A stretch of 64,000 nt of DNA from an uncultured Collinsella sp. (GTDB lineage Bacteria > Actinomycetota > Coriobacteriia > Coriobacteriales > Coriobacteriaceae), in assembly GCA_900541785.1 (NCBI GenBank), contig UQKY01000006.1, forward strand, positions 5,992 to 69,991, in the 5' to 3' direction. The translations under genes were made by a program, and so were the position numbers. Positions 44,801 through 52,747 of the stretch are shown here, in pieces (the first letter of the stretch is position 1; each line of letters starts with the position of its first letter). Below the pieces are notes generated by a model. The model was not told the DNA's origin. It worked only from the letters and a program-made list of their open reading frames with translations, and searched no databases.

Positions 44801-45510
44801 TCGTCCTCAGAACCCTCGAGCCAGTTCCATGCGGCCTTTTCGCTCATGCCGAGCACGCTCTGCAGCACCTCGACCACGTCGTCCTCAAAGTAGCTGTAGG
44901 TGTCGCGGGTCTGGAGCCAGGACTCGCCGTTCACGCGCTCAAAGGCCTCGCGGAACTCCTGGGTCTTGCCCAGGGAATCGATGTAGTCCTCGAGCTTTGC
45001 AAGCTTGAGGTCCTCGCCGTAGAAGCCGCGCGCCTCGTAGAACATGCGCTCAAAGCCGCGAAGCAGCGCCGTGGGAGCCGTATCGCCCTGCTTCCACTGG
45101 CCCGCCTTGCTATCGATGTTAAAGAGGATGGCCTGCGTGGGCACCGAGCAGGCGCGCTCCATGGCAGCCGCGACCATGGGGTCGACGATCTTGCCGTCAA
45201 AGTAGCGGATGGCGCTCTTACCGCCGATCTGGCGATTCTCGAGCAGGTAGCTCAGCATCTTGAGGAAGTGCGATTTACCGGAACCGAAGAAACCACTGAT
45301 CCACACGCCGATCTTGTCGGTGCGCGCATCGATGGCATCGCCGTAGGCCTTGAAGAACGTGGCAAAGTGCCTCTGCAACTCGCGCGTCACCACGTACTCG
45401 TCAAGCTCTTGGCGGATGGACCCATCTTTTGAATCCTGGACCTTGACCACGCCGTTGATGGAGCGGTTGATGTCTTTAGCAAAGAGGTCGCGAATGATCG
45501 TGTTGTCCAT
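41848..45510 (-). CDS. brxC: BREX ATPase BrxC
   Basis: 1,220 residues, the large AAA/P-loop protein of BREX (PglY-related). Walker A is GFFGSGKSHFLKML (73-86) and Walker B LLFMVDEVGQFI near 262-273; long helical regions follow and the C-terminus has a Pro/Lys linker before a conserved basic end (KIKTLRRADLAKPSRLLS). Length and motif order match type 1 BrxC. The ATG at 45510 follows AAGGAG. It lies between brxB and pglX as expected. No frameshift or stop is seen, so this subunit looks intact. Confidence 0.95.
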   Translation of the reverse strand: MDNTIIRDLFAKDINRSINGVVKVQDSKDGSIRQELDEYVVTRELQRHFATFFKAYGDAIDARTDKIGVWISGFFGSGKSHFLKMLSYLLENRQIGGKSAIRYFDGKIVDPMVAAAMERACSVPTQAILFNIDSKAGQWKQGDTAPTALLRGFERMFYEARGFYGEDLKLAKLEDYIDSLGKTQEFREAFERVNGESWLQTRDTYSYFEDDVVEVLQSVLGMSEKAAWNWLEGSEDEVLAPDVFAKKVKDYVDAQAAAHGGNFRLLFMVDEVGQFITNDKDPSLMLSLQTIVEELGAACGGRVWVMVTSQEAIDNLSLPVGNDFSKIQGRFNTRLSLSSSSVDEVIQRRVLEKTAPAADMLAQVYEQDAAVLKNNFTFEGGSRSDLAGYANSKDFVASYPFVGYQFKLLPDVMTEVRKHGVKAKHMSTGERSMLSAFQESAQAIQYDQTGALVPFWCFFDTISKDLEHGINQVVDRAVRAAEDAKGLEPYDVQVLKLLYLIRYIGYVKATVENISIFMIDGLDVDMRALKDRVKESFARLERENYVARQGDAYSFLTDEEQEIAQEIARTPVDNAQVIESIKKRLFDSIYTARKLNRGANDFPFDRYVDGSIHGASMGGMELCVATMASDLGRADDTELALASSGKAIVALSDEADYWETLVNAAKIRKYAKTRNLQELQPSTRQIVESKMREAAYNEKEADVLLSEAVLHARCAVNGRMIEIRAAKPAQVFEQVLAQLCDVVFEKADYIGAPVTSDSDIRSTLVGNVQVGLAGMDAGNTRALKEVEDYLKVQHQRHLDTAMGDIQRQYQQRPFGWREVDIANVVAQLVVEQRAQVLFGGQTVQANDSRMVALLRKDADKAQVRLRMRMSDRLLRATGELMCDLFDLKTVPSNEDKLVAELKERLEGLREACLAMARDYYTGIKPAYPYPGEDECEKMRSEVADVLKDQNEAEAFLTTFTKHEERLLDAKEDFDKVVEFFESNQRTAFDHARDFLNRTEGIEYASDDIPCAVENVATVREILKDPKPYGRIKDLQPLMDPVEDDMKKLLGIRRNEFLCRIESDLQDLRTQAESQKGFVNQAKDAIADAGTKYESFKNRAHSAQSLNELSVVATNWGDWLSAAANEMYDAVDEARVRMDNERRTTEVMSTGEVVKKVSNKGAASSAPVPAPKPQRKIKTLRRADLAKPSRLLSAEDVERYVDDLRSRLMQALAANDEIRIN

Positions 45511-45588
45511 GGGTGCTCCTTTGGGTTTGGGAACGTTATGGCAAAGGATTGTTACCGGCGGCAGGGACTTGCCTGCGGGGAGCCGTGC

Positions 45589-46281
45589 TTACGAGATATC
45601 GATGGCGCGGTAGTAGTTGTCGGCCGGCAGACGGTTAAAGAGCTGGAAAGAAGAGCCGTTGAAACTGCCCGGATAGGCGGCGACCACAGGCACCTCATCA
45701 AAATCCGCAAGCATGCAGTGGAGAAGCGTGTGTATGCGAAAGAACGGGAAAACCTCGCCCGCGCCGGTGAGGAGAACGACGTCTCCAGGCGCGTGCGGCT
45801 CGGTCTGCTCATGGATGTACGCGGCGACTTTCTCGGGCGAGGCGAACTTGGCCACGTCCTCGAGCACGCGCTGGGTACCGCGGCGCTCCTCTTGGTGCGG
45901 GATAGCCTTGAGGACACGGCGTTTTTCGAGAATTGCCAGCACGGCGTCGTAAAGGTTCACGACCTTGAGCGTGCACGGAAGCTTGTCGGCCTCGGCATCG
46001 CGTGAAAGGGTGTCAAATAATGCACGCGCCTCAAACTCCAGCGCGGGGTCATAGCAAAAGGTGTGGAAGCCAATCTCATTGCCTATGCCCTTGTTGGCCA
46101 AAAAGTCCTCGCTGCACAGGCACTCGCGCAGAAGCTGCGCACGGCGCTCAAATTCCTGACAGGCGCGCTCGGAGCGGACATGCGCCGCCACGACGCTCTT
46201 GCGGGAATGGATGCCGATATTGGTGGTGAGATCGGTCGCCGGGGTGATAACAGGGTCGACGGCGCTTTTGACGGGAGCCAC
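45589..46281 (-). CDS. brxB: BREX protein BrxB (DUF1788)
   Basis: 230 residues with the DUF1788 pattern: LCSEDFLANKGIGNEIGFH and FCYDPALEFEARALFDTL in the first half, VVLLTGAGEVFPFFRIHTLL and VVAAYPGSFNGSSF in the second. The frame starts with a GTG at 46281, two bases after the brxA stop, implying translational coupling; a later start is possible because the first ~30 residues are not conserved. BrxB is required in characterised type 1 systems, but its biochemical role is not known. It looks intact. Confidence 0.92.
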   Translation of the reverse strand: MAPVKSAVDPVITPATDLTTNIGIHSRKSVVAAHVRSERACQEFERRAQLLRECLCSEDFLANKGIGNEIGFHTFCYDPALEFEARALFDTLSRDAEADKLPCTLKVVNLYDAVLAILEKRRVLKAIPHQEERRGTQRVLEDVAKFASPEKVAAYIHEQTEPHAPGDVVLLTGAGEVFPFFRIHTLLHCMLADFDEVPVVAAYPGSFNGSSFQLFNRLPADNYYRAIDIS

Positions 46282-46282
46282 G

Positions 46283-46801
46283 CTACATCACCGCCCTGCC
46301 GGTAAGGGCCGCGATAAGCGACTGCTCGCCCAGCTGAACCAAGGCTCGCTCGACATCGGAATCGAGGAAGAGCGGTGACAGGCGCTCGGACTCCGGGCTC
46401 TGGCCCTCGCCGATAAGGCCGGCATGGCGGAGCGTCTGGCGGAGCGAGCCCTTAATGCGCTTGACCGTGGCCTCAGTCCAGCGGGCCGCGTCCGGATACT
46501 CCGTGGTAAAGCGTGTCATAAAGGCGTTGAGGTCAACCGCCGTAAAGGCATAATCGAAGTTTTGTAGGCGCTCCCCTACCTCGACGAGCACGAGCTCGCG
46601 CACGATATCGTAGCGGCAGATCATGCTGTAGAAGATGGCCTGGTCCGCCTGCGTGGGAGTGCCGGATGCCATGAGCCTGGTTAGGGATGTCGCAGCCTCG
46701 ACGGCGGTTTTGGGGTCGATGCCGCGCGCGGCGCATACGGCGTCCGTGGGCACCATGGCGTCAAGGCGGCGAAGGCACACGGTTGCGCGGTTGGCGACCA
46801 T
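46283..46801 (-). CDS. brxA: BREX protein BrxA (DUF1819), N-terminally disrupted
   Basis: 172 residues from the ATG at 46801, covering most of BrxA, a small helix-turn-helix DNA-binding protein that opens type 1 BREX operons (RATVCLRRLDAMVP, AIFYSMICRYDIVRELVLVE). The frame does not really begin here. Codons upstream of 46801 keep coding recognisable BrxA sequence (SDEQVIVRVKSENLFQYPTE) back to a TAG at 46871-46873, and beyond it the same frame continues (LTREQFLPHEMRIVAALRM). The ATG at 46801 has GGAG only three bases away, too close for good initiation. So brxA carries an in-frame amber codon and may make little or truncated product. Confidence 0.85.
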   Translation of the reverse strand: MVANRATVCLRRLDAMVPTDAVCAARGIDPKTAVEAATSLTRLMASGTPTQADQAIFYSMICRYDIVRELVLVEVGERLQNFDYAFTAVDLNAFMTRFTTEYPDAARWTEATVKRIKGSLRQTLRHAGLIGEGQSPESERLSPLFLDSDVERALVQLGEQSLIAALTGRAVM

Positions 46802-46933
46802 GCGCTCCGTGGGATATTGAAAGAGGTTCTCGCTCTTTACGCGTACAATGACCTGCTCGTCGCTTGCGCCCTACATACGAAGGGCAGCGACGATGCGCAT
46901 CTCATGCGGGAGGAATTGCTCGCGGGTGAGCAC
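46802..46933 (-). pseudogene. 5' part of brxA interrupted by an amber codon
   Basis: From a possible GTG at 46933 the frame reads MLTREQFLPHEMRIVAALRM, then TAG at 46871-46873, then GASDEQVIVRV and on into the main brxA frame without a shift. The residues on both sides fit the DUF1819 N-terminus as I know it. Either a point mutation has stopped the gene or the base is a sequencing error. Confidence 0.65.
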
Positions 46934-46955
46934 CCCCCCGAACGCTTTTTGTGGT

Positions 46956-47271
46956 TACATCCACAGTACACGCTCCAAGGGTGTCAAAGGCTGTCACAAG
47001 TGCGCCGCAACCCGGCAGGCAGGCGCGGCGCACATGACAATAATCATACCTGTTGGTAAAAAAGTTACCACGCCCAGAGTGTCAAATGTTGAGCAACAAA
47101 ATTTAATCCGGTTAACGGTCATTTTCGCAGCTTAGAAACTTTAACGAGGTCGCCCCAAATCACACTTGCCAGACAACCGCGCTTACGAATGCAGGCACGC
47201 ACACGCCCAACGCCACCCTCCGCTACACTCAACATAGAGTTATACATATGATTCTACGTAAGGAGTTTCAT
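46956..47271. other. BREX upstream region with hairpins
   Basis: About 315 bases between brxA and the divergent small gene. A perfect GTGCGCCGC/GCGGCGCAC hairpin lies at 47000-47033 and an operator-like TGGTAA-AAAAG-TTACCA at 47054-47070. Two minus-strand TTGACA hexamers (46982-46987 and 47080-47085) are visible, but neither has a good -10 box at the right distance, so the BREX promoter is not fixed. Confidence 0.45.
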
Positions 47272-47445
47272 ATGCCTGTCGTAAAGCCTATTTCTGATCA
47301 GACGCGCGCGCTAACTACCATTCAGGAACGCGAAGATCACATTCAACGTACCATCGCTCATGGTTACGACGACCTCACCAACGGTCGTGTGCGCCCCTGG
47401 AAACAAGCGAAGGCCGAGGCGGATCGGATGCGAGCCTCAAGATAA
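47272..47445 (+). CDS. small antitoxin-like protein
   Basis: 57 residues, MPVVKPISDQTR at the start and GYDDLTNGRVRPWKQAKAE near the end. The AAGGAG six bases before the ATG at 47272 makes it a good gene. The N-terminus resembles Phd/RelB-type antitoxins and the C-terminus resembles the NGRVRP tail common in RelB/ParD-like proteins, but it is too short to be sure. No toxin gene follows; the next gene is serC. It may be an orphan antitoxin left from a toxin-antitoxin pair at the edge of the defence cluster. Confidence 0.6.
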   Translation: MPVVKPISDQTRALTTIQEREDHIQRTIAHGYDDLTNGRVRPWKQAKAEADRMRASR

Positions 47446-47573
47446 GCCCCCCATGTAACCATCCTGTAAATCATAGCGGTGTAGTCGAGTTTTACCGTGA
47501 TGCGGTCGCGCCTGGCGCTCCACTGTGCTAAAGTATCCCGAACGTTCAAACGACTACGAGGGGGAACTAGAAG

Positions 47574-48698
47574 ATGGCACGTGTGCACAACTTCTCAGCT
47601 GGCCCGGCCGCACTGCCTACAAGCGTGCTCACCGAGATCGCCGACGAGATGATGGACTACCACGGTTGCGGCATGTCCGTGCTCGAGATGAGCCATCGAT
47701 CTAGCATGTACCAGCAGATTATCGACGACGCCGAGGCAACCCTGCGCCGCCTGCTGAGCATCCCCGACAACTACCGCGTCCTGTTTTTGCAGGGTGGCGC
47801 CACGCTGCAGTTTGCGGGCATCCCCATGAACCTCATGCGCCGCGGCCGCGCCGGCTACGTCGTGACCGGCAACTTTGCCAACAAAGCGTACAAGGAGGCC
47901 GCCAAGTACGGCGAGGCTGTGCTGCTCGCGAGCTCCGAGGACACCAATTTCGACCGTATTCCCACCATGGCCGACATCAGCGCGCGCATTGCTGCCGAGG
48001 CCGCGGGCGACGGACTCGACTACGTCTACATCTGCCAGAACAACACCATCTTTGGCACCATGTACCACGAGCTGCCCAACTGCGGCGACGTGCCGCTGGT
48101 CGCCGATGTCTCGAGCTGCTTTCTGTCGCAGCCGCTCGACGTTGAGCGCTACGGGCTCATTTACGCCGGCGCGCAGAAAAATGCCGGCGCCGCGGGCGTG
48201 ACCGTGGTCATCGTGCGCGACGACCTCATCGCCGACGGCCCCGCCTTTGCGCAGGCGCCGCAGTACCTGGACCTTAAGACCCAGGCCGCCAAGGAATCCA
48301 TGCTCAACACGCCCAACACCTTTGGCATCTACGTGTGCGGCAAGGTGTTCCATTGGGTCGAGGAGACCGGCGGACTTGCCGCCATGGCCGAGCGCAACTG
48401 GGCCAAGGCCAACCTGCTCTACGACCTGCTCGAGCACAGCGAGCTGTTCCATGGCACCACGCAGGCCGACAGCCGCTCCATTGCCAACGTCACCTTCCGC
48501 ACCGGCGACGCCGAACTCGACGCGGCCTTTGTCGCAGGCGCGGCCGAGCACCAGATTCAAAACGTCAAGGGCCATCGCCTGGTGGGCGGCATGCGCGCCA
48601 GCGTCTACAACGCCGTGACCATGGAAGACGTGCGGGCACTGGCTTCCTACATGAAGGACTTCGAAGCGCAGCATAGTTTGGGTCCGCGATCTAACTAG
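47574..48698 (+). CDS. serC: phosphoserine aminotransferase
   Basis: PLP enzyme that converts 3-phosphohydroxypyruvate to O-phosphoserine with glutamate. The 374 residues match the family. FSAGPAALP at the N-terminus, LFLQGGATLQF (70-80), VADVSSCFLSQPLDV and the PLP lysine Lys202 in YAGAQKNAGAAGV are all present. The ATG at 47574 follows GAGGGGG at a slightly long spacing. serA starts 72 bases downstream on the same strand, so the two form a serine-synthesis operon; no serB is in the window. Confidence 0.97.
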   Translation: MARVHNFSAGPAALPTSVLTEIADEMMDYHGCGMSVLEMSHRSSMYQQIIDDAEATLRRLLSIPDNYRVLFLQGGATLQFAGIPMNLMRRGRAGYVVTGNFANKAYKEAAKYGEAVLLASSEDTNFDRIPTMADISARIAAEAAGDGLDYVYICQNNTIFGTMYHELPNCGDVPLVADVSSCFLSQPLDVERYGLIYAGAQKNAGAAGVTVVIVRDDLIADGPAFAQAPQYLDLKTQAAKESMLNTPNTFGIYVCGKVFHWVEETGGLAAMAERNWAKANLLYDLLEHSELFHGTTQADSRSIANVTFRTGDAELDAAFVAGAAEHQIQNVKGHRLVGGMRASVYNAVTMEDVRALASYMKDFEAQHSLGPRSN

Positions 48699-48770
48699 CC
48701 CGCAACCCGCGGGCCGACCAGCCACCTCAGACCACCCTGTTTAGATCAAAACCTGCTAAGGAGTTTTTCC

Positions 48771-49934
48771 ATGCGTAAGATTAAGACCATCGACGACATC
48801 ACTAAAGACGGCAAAGTCGAGTTTGGCGAGGGCTACGAATTTGTGGGCACCGCCGAGGAGGCCGACGCCATCCTGATGCGCTCCACCGACCTGCACGGCT
48901 ACGAGCTGCCCGAGGGCATCCGCGCTATCGCCCGCTGTGGCGCCGGCGTCAACAACATCCCCGTCGAGGAGTACGCCAAGAAGGGCGTCGTCGTCTTTAA
49001 CTCCCCCGGCGCCAACAGCAACGCCGTCAAGGAGCTCGTCCTGGGCATGCTGGTGCTCTCGAGCCGCGGCGTGGTGCAGTCGATGAACTGGGTGCGCGAC
49101 AACGCCGACGATCCCGAAATTCAGGTCGACGCCGAGAAGGCCAAGAAGGCCTTTGTGGGCCGCGAGCTCAAGGGCAAGCGCATCGGTGTTATCGGTCTGG
49201 GCAACGTGGGCTCCAAGGTCGCCAACGCCTGCGTCGATCTGGGCATGGATGTCTACGGCTATGATCCGTTCATTTCCGTCGAGCACGCGTGGGTGCTGAG
49301 CCGCGAGGTGCAGCGTGTGGGCACGCTCGAGGACCTCTGCCGCGGCTGCGACTACCTCACCGTGCACGTGCCCAGCAAGGCAGACACCATCGGCATGATC
49401 AGCACCGAGCAGATCAACCTGCTCGCCCCGGGTGCTGTGCTCATCAACTACGCACGCGAGACCATCATTGACGAAGACGCCGTCGACGCCGCCCTGCGCG
49501 AGGGCAAGCTAAGCTGGTTTAGCTGCGACTTTGCCACGCCTAAGACCGTCAAGATGCCCAACACGTTTATCACCACGCACTCGGGCGCCGGCACTGGCGA
49601 GGCCGAGGCCAACTGCGCCGACATGGCCATCAGCGAGCTCAAGGATTACCTGGAGAACGGTAACATCGCACACAGCGTCAACTACCCCGCCTGCAGCATG
49701 GGCAAGGCGCGCGCCGCGAGCCGCATCGCCTGCCTGCACGCCAACGTGCCCAACATGATCGGCCAGATCACAGCCATTCTCGCCAAGGACAACGCCAACG
49801 TGCAGCGTATGACCAACGAGTCCGCTGGCGAGAACGCCTACACCATGTTCGACACGGACGAGCACCTGGACAGCAGCACGATCGAGACGCTCAAGCAGAT
49901 TCCGTCGATGTATCGCGTGCGCGTGATTAAATAG
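48771..49934 (+). CDS. serA: D-3-phosphoglycerate dehydrogenase
   Basis: First step of serine synthesis, NAD-dependent oxidation of 3-phosphoglycerate. The 387-residue protein has the substrate-domain motif ARCGAGVNNIP, the Rossmann signature GVIGLGNVGSKVA (about 139-151), and the catalytic Arg/Glu/His set (NYARETIIDED, and a histidine in TTHSGAGTGEAE). A short C-terminal ACT domain (RIACLHANVPNMIGQITAIL) closes the protein, giving probable serine feedback. The ATG at 48771 follows AAGGAG. It forms an operon with serC and ends in a strong terminator. Confidence 0.96.
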   Translation: MRKIKTIDDITKDGKVEFGEGYEFVGTAEEADAILMRSTDLHGYELPEGIRAIARCGAGVNNIPVEEYAKKGVVVFNSPGANSNAVKELVLGMLVLSSRGVVQSMNWVRDNADDPEIQVDAEKAKKAFVGRELKGKRIGVIGLGNVGSKVANACVDLGMDVYGYDPFISVEHAWVLSREVQRVGTLEDLCRGCDYLTVHVPSKADTIGMISTEQINLLAPGAVLINYARETIIDEDAVDAALREGKLSWFSCDFATPKTVKMPNTFITTHSGAGTGEAEANCADMAISELKDYLENGNIAHSVNYPACSMGKARAASRIACLHANVPNMIGQITAILAKDNANVQRMTNESAGENAYTMFDTDEHLDSSTIETLKQIPSMYRVRVIK

Positions 49935-49975
49935 CGCCGGCGCCAAGCCTGCCAGACAGGCAATGAAGCCCATTC

Positions 49976-50009
49976 GGCCCCCGTTTTCACGAAACGGGGG
50001 CCTTTTCGT
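49976..50009 (+). terminator. serC-serA operon terminator
   Basis: Perfect 11-bp stem GGCCCCCGTTT/AAACGGGGGCC with loop TCACG, followed by TTTTCGTT, 41 bases after serA. Confidence 0.9.
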
Positions 50010-50028
50010 TGCTCCGACTGGTTTTGAA

Positions 50029-50201
50029 AATGCTACCCAGAATAAGTTTTTTCGGATAATCGACAGTCCCACCCAAATCACTGAGCACACCTGCTTTGAT
50101 AAACACCTTTATCAGGGGCTTTAGTAGGTAAAGATCAATCTCTATATACCAGATCCAAGTTGACTGTCCATTTTCCGAAACAACTTGTTCTGAGTAGCAT
50201 T
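50029..50201. mobile_element. MITE-like element, 173 bp with 40-bp inverted ends
   Basis: AATGCTACYCAGAAYAAGTT at 50029-50048 begins a 40-base arm (to 50068) that recurs inverted at 50162-50201 with about five mismatches. The 93-base interior has no coding capacity and a small TGATAAA/TTTATCA hairpin. The element is much more AT-rich than its surroundings. No target-site duplication is clear and no related transposase is in the window. Confidence 0.6.
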
Positions 50202-50282
50202 ATTAAAGCCCTTCCAAGACGAAACTGAAGCCTTTTTCGCGCCCAAAACTCTAGCTCGCGCGACCGTTCTCCACCCGCACGA

Positions 50283-51381
50283 CTACATTCCCGCCCAATC
50301 GATAAAAATCTCCTCGCGAAGCCGCCGTTCGAGCTCCCACTGCCGCGGCGTCTTGTCTTTCAACGGCACATCGAGATAGGACATGATAAGTTCCATCACC
50401 ACGCGAAAGGCATCGGGGTCGGCCAGCTGGCCATAGGTCATCAAAACGACGGGATATCCCATCGCTTGCAAGGCCGTCGTTCGGTCGGAGTCCGAGATCT
50501 TGGATTCAATGGATCCGTGTATGGCTTTGCCTTGGCATTCAACAAGGCACTCTCGGCTGCCGTCCTTATTTGCCAGCAGGATATCGGCATAGCGCCTATC
50601 AAGCCCCGAAATAAGGGCGGGCGCTGCGCGTCATGCGAATCTCAACGTTATTGGTAAGGCGCAGCCCTTCGCCACCGCGCAACCTCGTAAGGCCAAACAG
50701 CATCGAAACCTGGACCTCGAGCGGCGATGCCGCCACCCCCGTAATGCATTTCGCGGCTCGTATGAACGATTTAGCGCCGCGGAGCCCCCGGATCTTATCG
50801 ACGAACTCTGCAAGCTCAGAGAGCTCGATCAAGGGCGGTCGTTTCCACAAGTCAGTTGGATTCCCCGAGGCATCCTTTACGTTTTCCCAGCCCGACCGCG
50901 CGTCACCCCACCGGTCCCCATATGCCTGCACAAGTGCCGACTTTACCCGAGGCGCAATCTTGCACACGGCAAAGGTGCCGCACATCTCATACATGCACAT
51001 GATTAAACGCTCGTTTGAAACCGAGGAAGCCAGGGTCAGCAGGGTAAAGAGTGGGGACGCGACATCGAGGCCAAACTCTGTCTGCCGCACGGAGTCAAAC
51101 GGCCTCTCCCCGTTCCAAACATGCCTGACAATGCGACCGCCCTTACGTCCGCAGCCGCCCTGTGCCAACACGTGTAATGGGGTGCCCAGGAAATGCTTGA
51201 CGAGCGGATGCTCGCAAAGGCGCTCCCTGCGCGGATCGTCCGCAGAATCGGGCAGGTCCGGCATTATCGCCAAGACCTGTGGAGGTATCCGGTGATACCG
51301 AAAGGCAGATATGTCGCACAGCATGTCGTCCATAGAGGCTACGTACCCACTGCGCCGTCTGTGAACCCGCTCGGACGGCAA
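50283..51381 (-). pseudogene. frameshifted gene, paralogue of the gene at 59493
   Basis: Two overlapping frames make one protein. The first (TTG 51381 or ATG 51333, to a TGA at 50599) ends abruptly, and the second resumes as APALISGLDRRYADILL and ends at 50283 (FIDWAGM). A one-base shift between 50602 and 50630 in a GC-rich run joins them. The joined product of about 366 residues aligns with the intact gene at 59493: SPLEVQVSML...GGEGL here against SPMETAFVMML...GGLGI there, and DSDRTTALQAMGYPVVLMTY against DEERKNALASMGYGIITVS. The C-terminal part (RRYADILL ... CLVECQGK) has an acidic-x-Glu-x-Gln pattern like restriction-endonuclease folds; function unknown. Confidence 0.7.
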
Positions 51382-51487
51382 ACGCGCCAGCTCGGCCTGC
51401 GAACGGTAAATACTGCTACGCGCACGTCACGGATCTCTCGGGAGGCTTACAATCGGTTTTGAAAGCAAACTGATTGTGAGGTTGCAT

Positions 51488-52708
51488 ATGGTTGACAAGG
51501 ACTTTGCCTGGCGGCTTGCGCAGGAGCTTGTGCGGATCGACAGCTCGGACCCGGGCGCGTATGAGGATGAAATTGAGCGGTATATCAAAGCGCTGGCTGA
51601 GGAACGGCTGACACGGTTGAACCACCCGACACTCGATGCCGTGCAGATTGAGGAGCTCGAGGTGCTCCCCGGACGCCGCAACCTCATGGTCACCGTGCCC
51701 GGTTTGAGCGACGAGCCACGGCTCGTCTACATCTGCCACATGGATACCGTCACCTTGGGCGACGGCTGGGACGCAGGCATTCCGCCGCTCGGAGCAATCG
51801 TGCGTGACGATAAACTCTATGGCCGCGGTGCCTGCGATATGAAGGGTGGCCTGGCCTGCGCCATTGCCGCACTGGTCCATACGCTCGAGCGCGTGGCGGC
51901 GAATGGCGCGCTGCCCCGCCGCGGCTTTTCGCTCATTTGCTCGGTCGACGAAGAGGACTTTATGCGCGGCTCCGAGGCCGCGATTGCCGCCGGCTGGGTC
52001 GGCTCGCGCGAATGGGTGCTGGACACCGAGCCCACCGACGGACAGATTCAGGTGGCGCACAAGGGGCGCACGTGGTTCGAGATTGAGATGACAGGCGTGA
52101 CGGCACACGCGAGCCAGCCTTGGAAGGGCGCCGACGCCGTCGCCGCCATGGCCGAGGTCATCTGCGCGTTGCGCCGCGCGTTCATGGCGTTGCCCGTACA
52201 CGATGAGTTGGGGCCATCAACCATCACATTTGGTCAGATTGAGGGCGGCTATCGCCCCTATGTCGTGCCCGACCACGCCAAGGTCTGGGTCGACATGCGC
52301 CTAACGCCGCCGACCGATACGGCCGCCGCGACGCGCATGGTAGAGCAGGCCATCGCCGGCGCTGAGACCGCGGTTCTCGGCTGCCATGGAAGCTATACCG
52401 TGACGGGCGATCGCCCCGCCATCGAGCGCGATCCAAGCTCTCCCCTTCTAGCCGCGCTCAAGCGTGCCGCCGATGACGTGACGGGCGCGGACACGACCGT
52501 CGGCTTCTTTACCGGCTACACCGACACTGCCGTCATTGCCGGCAAGACAGGCAACCGAAACTGCATGAGTTATGGCCCCGGCTCGTTAGCGCTCGCGCAC
52601 AAGCCCAACGAGTATGTGCCCCATGCCGATATCGTTCGCTGCCAGAACGTACTCATCGCGCTCGCCGACAACACGCTCTGGGACGCAGGCGGCCAAGTTG
52701 GGGCATAA
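51488..52708 (+). CDS. M20 family metallopeptidase/deacylase
   Basis: 406 residues of the ArgE/DapE/carboxypeptidase G2 family. The two-zinc site motifs are ICHMDTVTLGD (about 80-90), GRGACDMKGG (about 115-124) and SVDEEDFMRGS (about 153-163), and the dimerisation domain sits in the middle (GRTWFEIEMTGVTAHAS). Substrate cannot be assigned; di/tripeptide or acylated amino acid hydrolysis is typical. The ATG at 51488 follows GTGAGG at six bases, preferred over a GTG four codons earlier. It is divergent from the frameshifted gene and followed 39 bases later by the DUF1015-like gene, probably one operon. Confidence 0.88.
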   Translation: MVDKDFAWRLAQELVRIDSSDPGAYEDEIERYIKALAEERLTRLNHPTLDAVQIEELEVLPGRRNLMVTVPGLSDEPRLVYICHMDTVTLGDGWDAGIPPLGAIVRDDKLYGRGACDMKGGLACAIAALVHTLERVAANGALPRRGFSLICSVDEEDFMRGSEAAIAAGWVGSREWVLDTEPTDGQIQVAHKGRTWFEIEMTGVTAHASQPWKGADAVAAMAEVICALRRAFMALPVHDELGPSTITFGQIEGGYRPYVVPDHAKVWVDMRLTPPTDTAAATRMVEQAIAGAETAVLGCHGSYTVTGDRPAIERDPSSPLLAALKRAADDVTGADTTVGFFTGYTDTAVIAGKTGNRNCMSYGPGSLALAHKPNEYVPHADIVRCQNVLIALADNTLWDAGGQVGA

Positions 52709-52747
52709 TAAGCCGCGAACAAACCGACTCACACGTTAGGACCGTCC

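Noticed and set aside
46982..47085. BREX promoter at one of the two TTGACA hexamers
   Set aside because: Neither has a believable -10 box 16 to 18 bases downstream, so no promoter was annotated.
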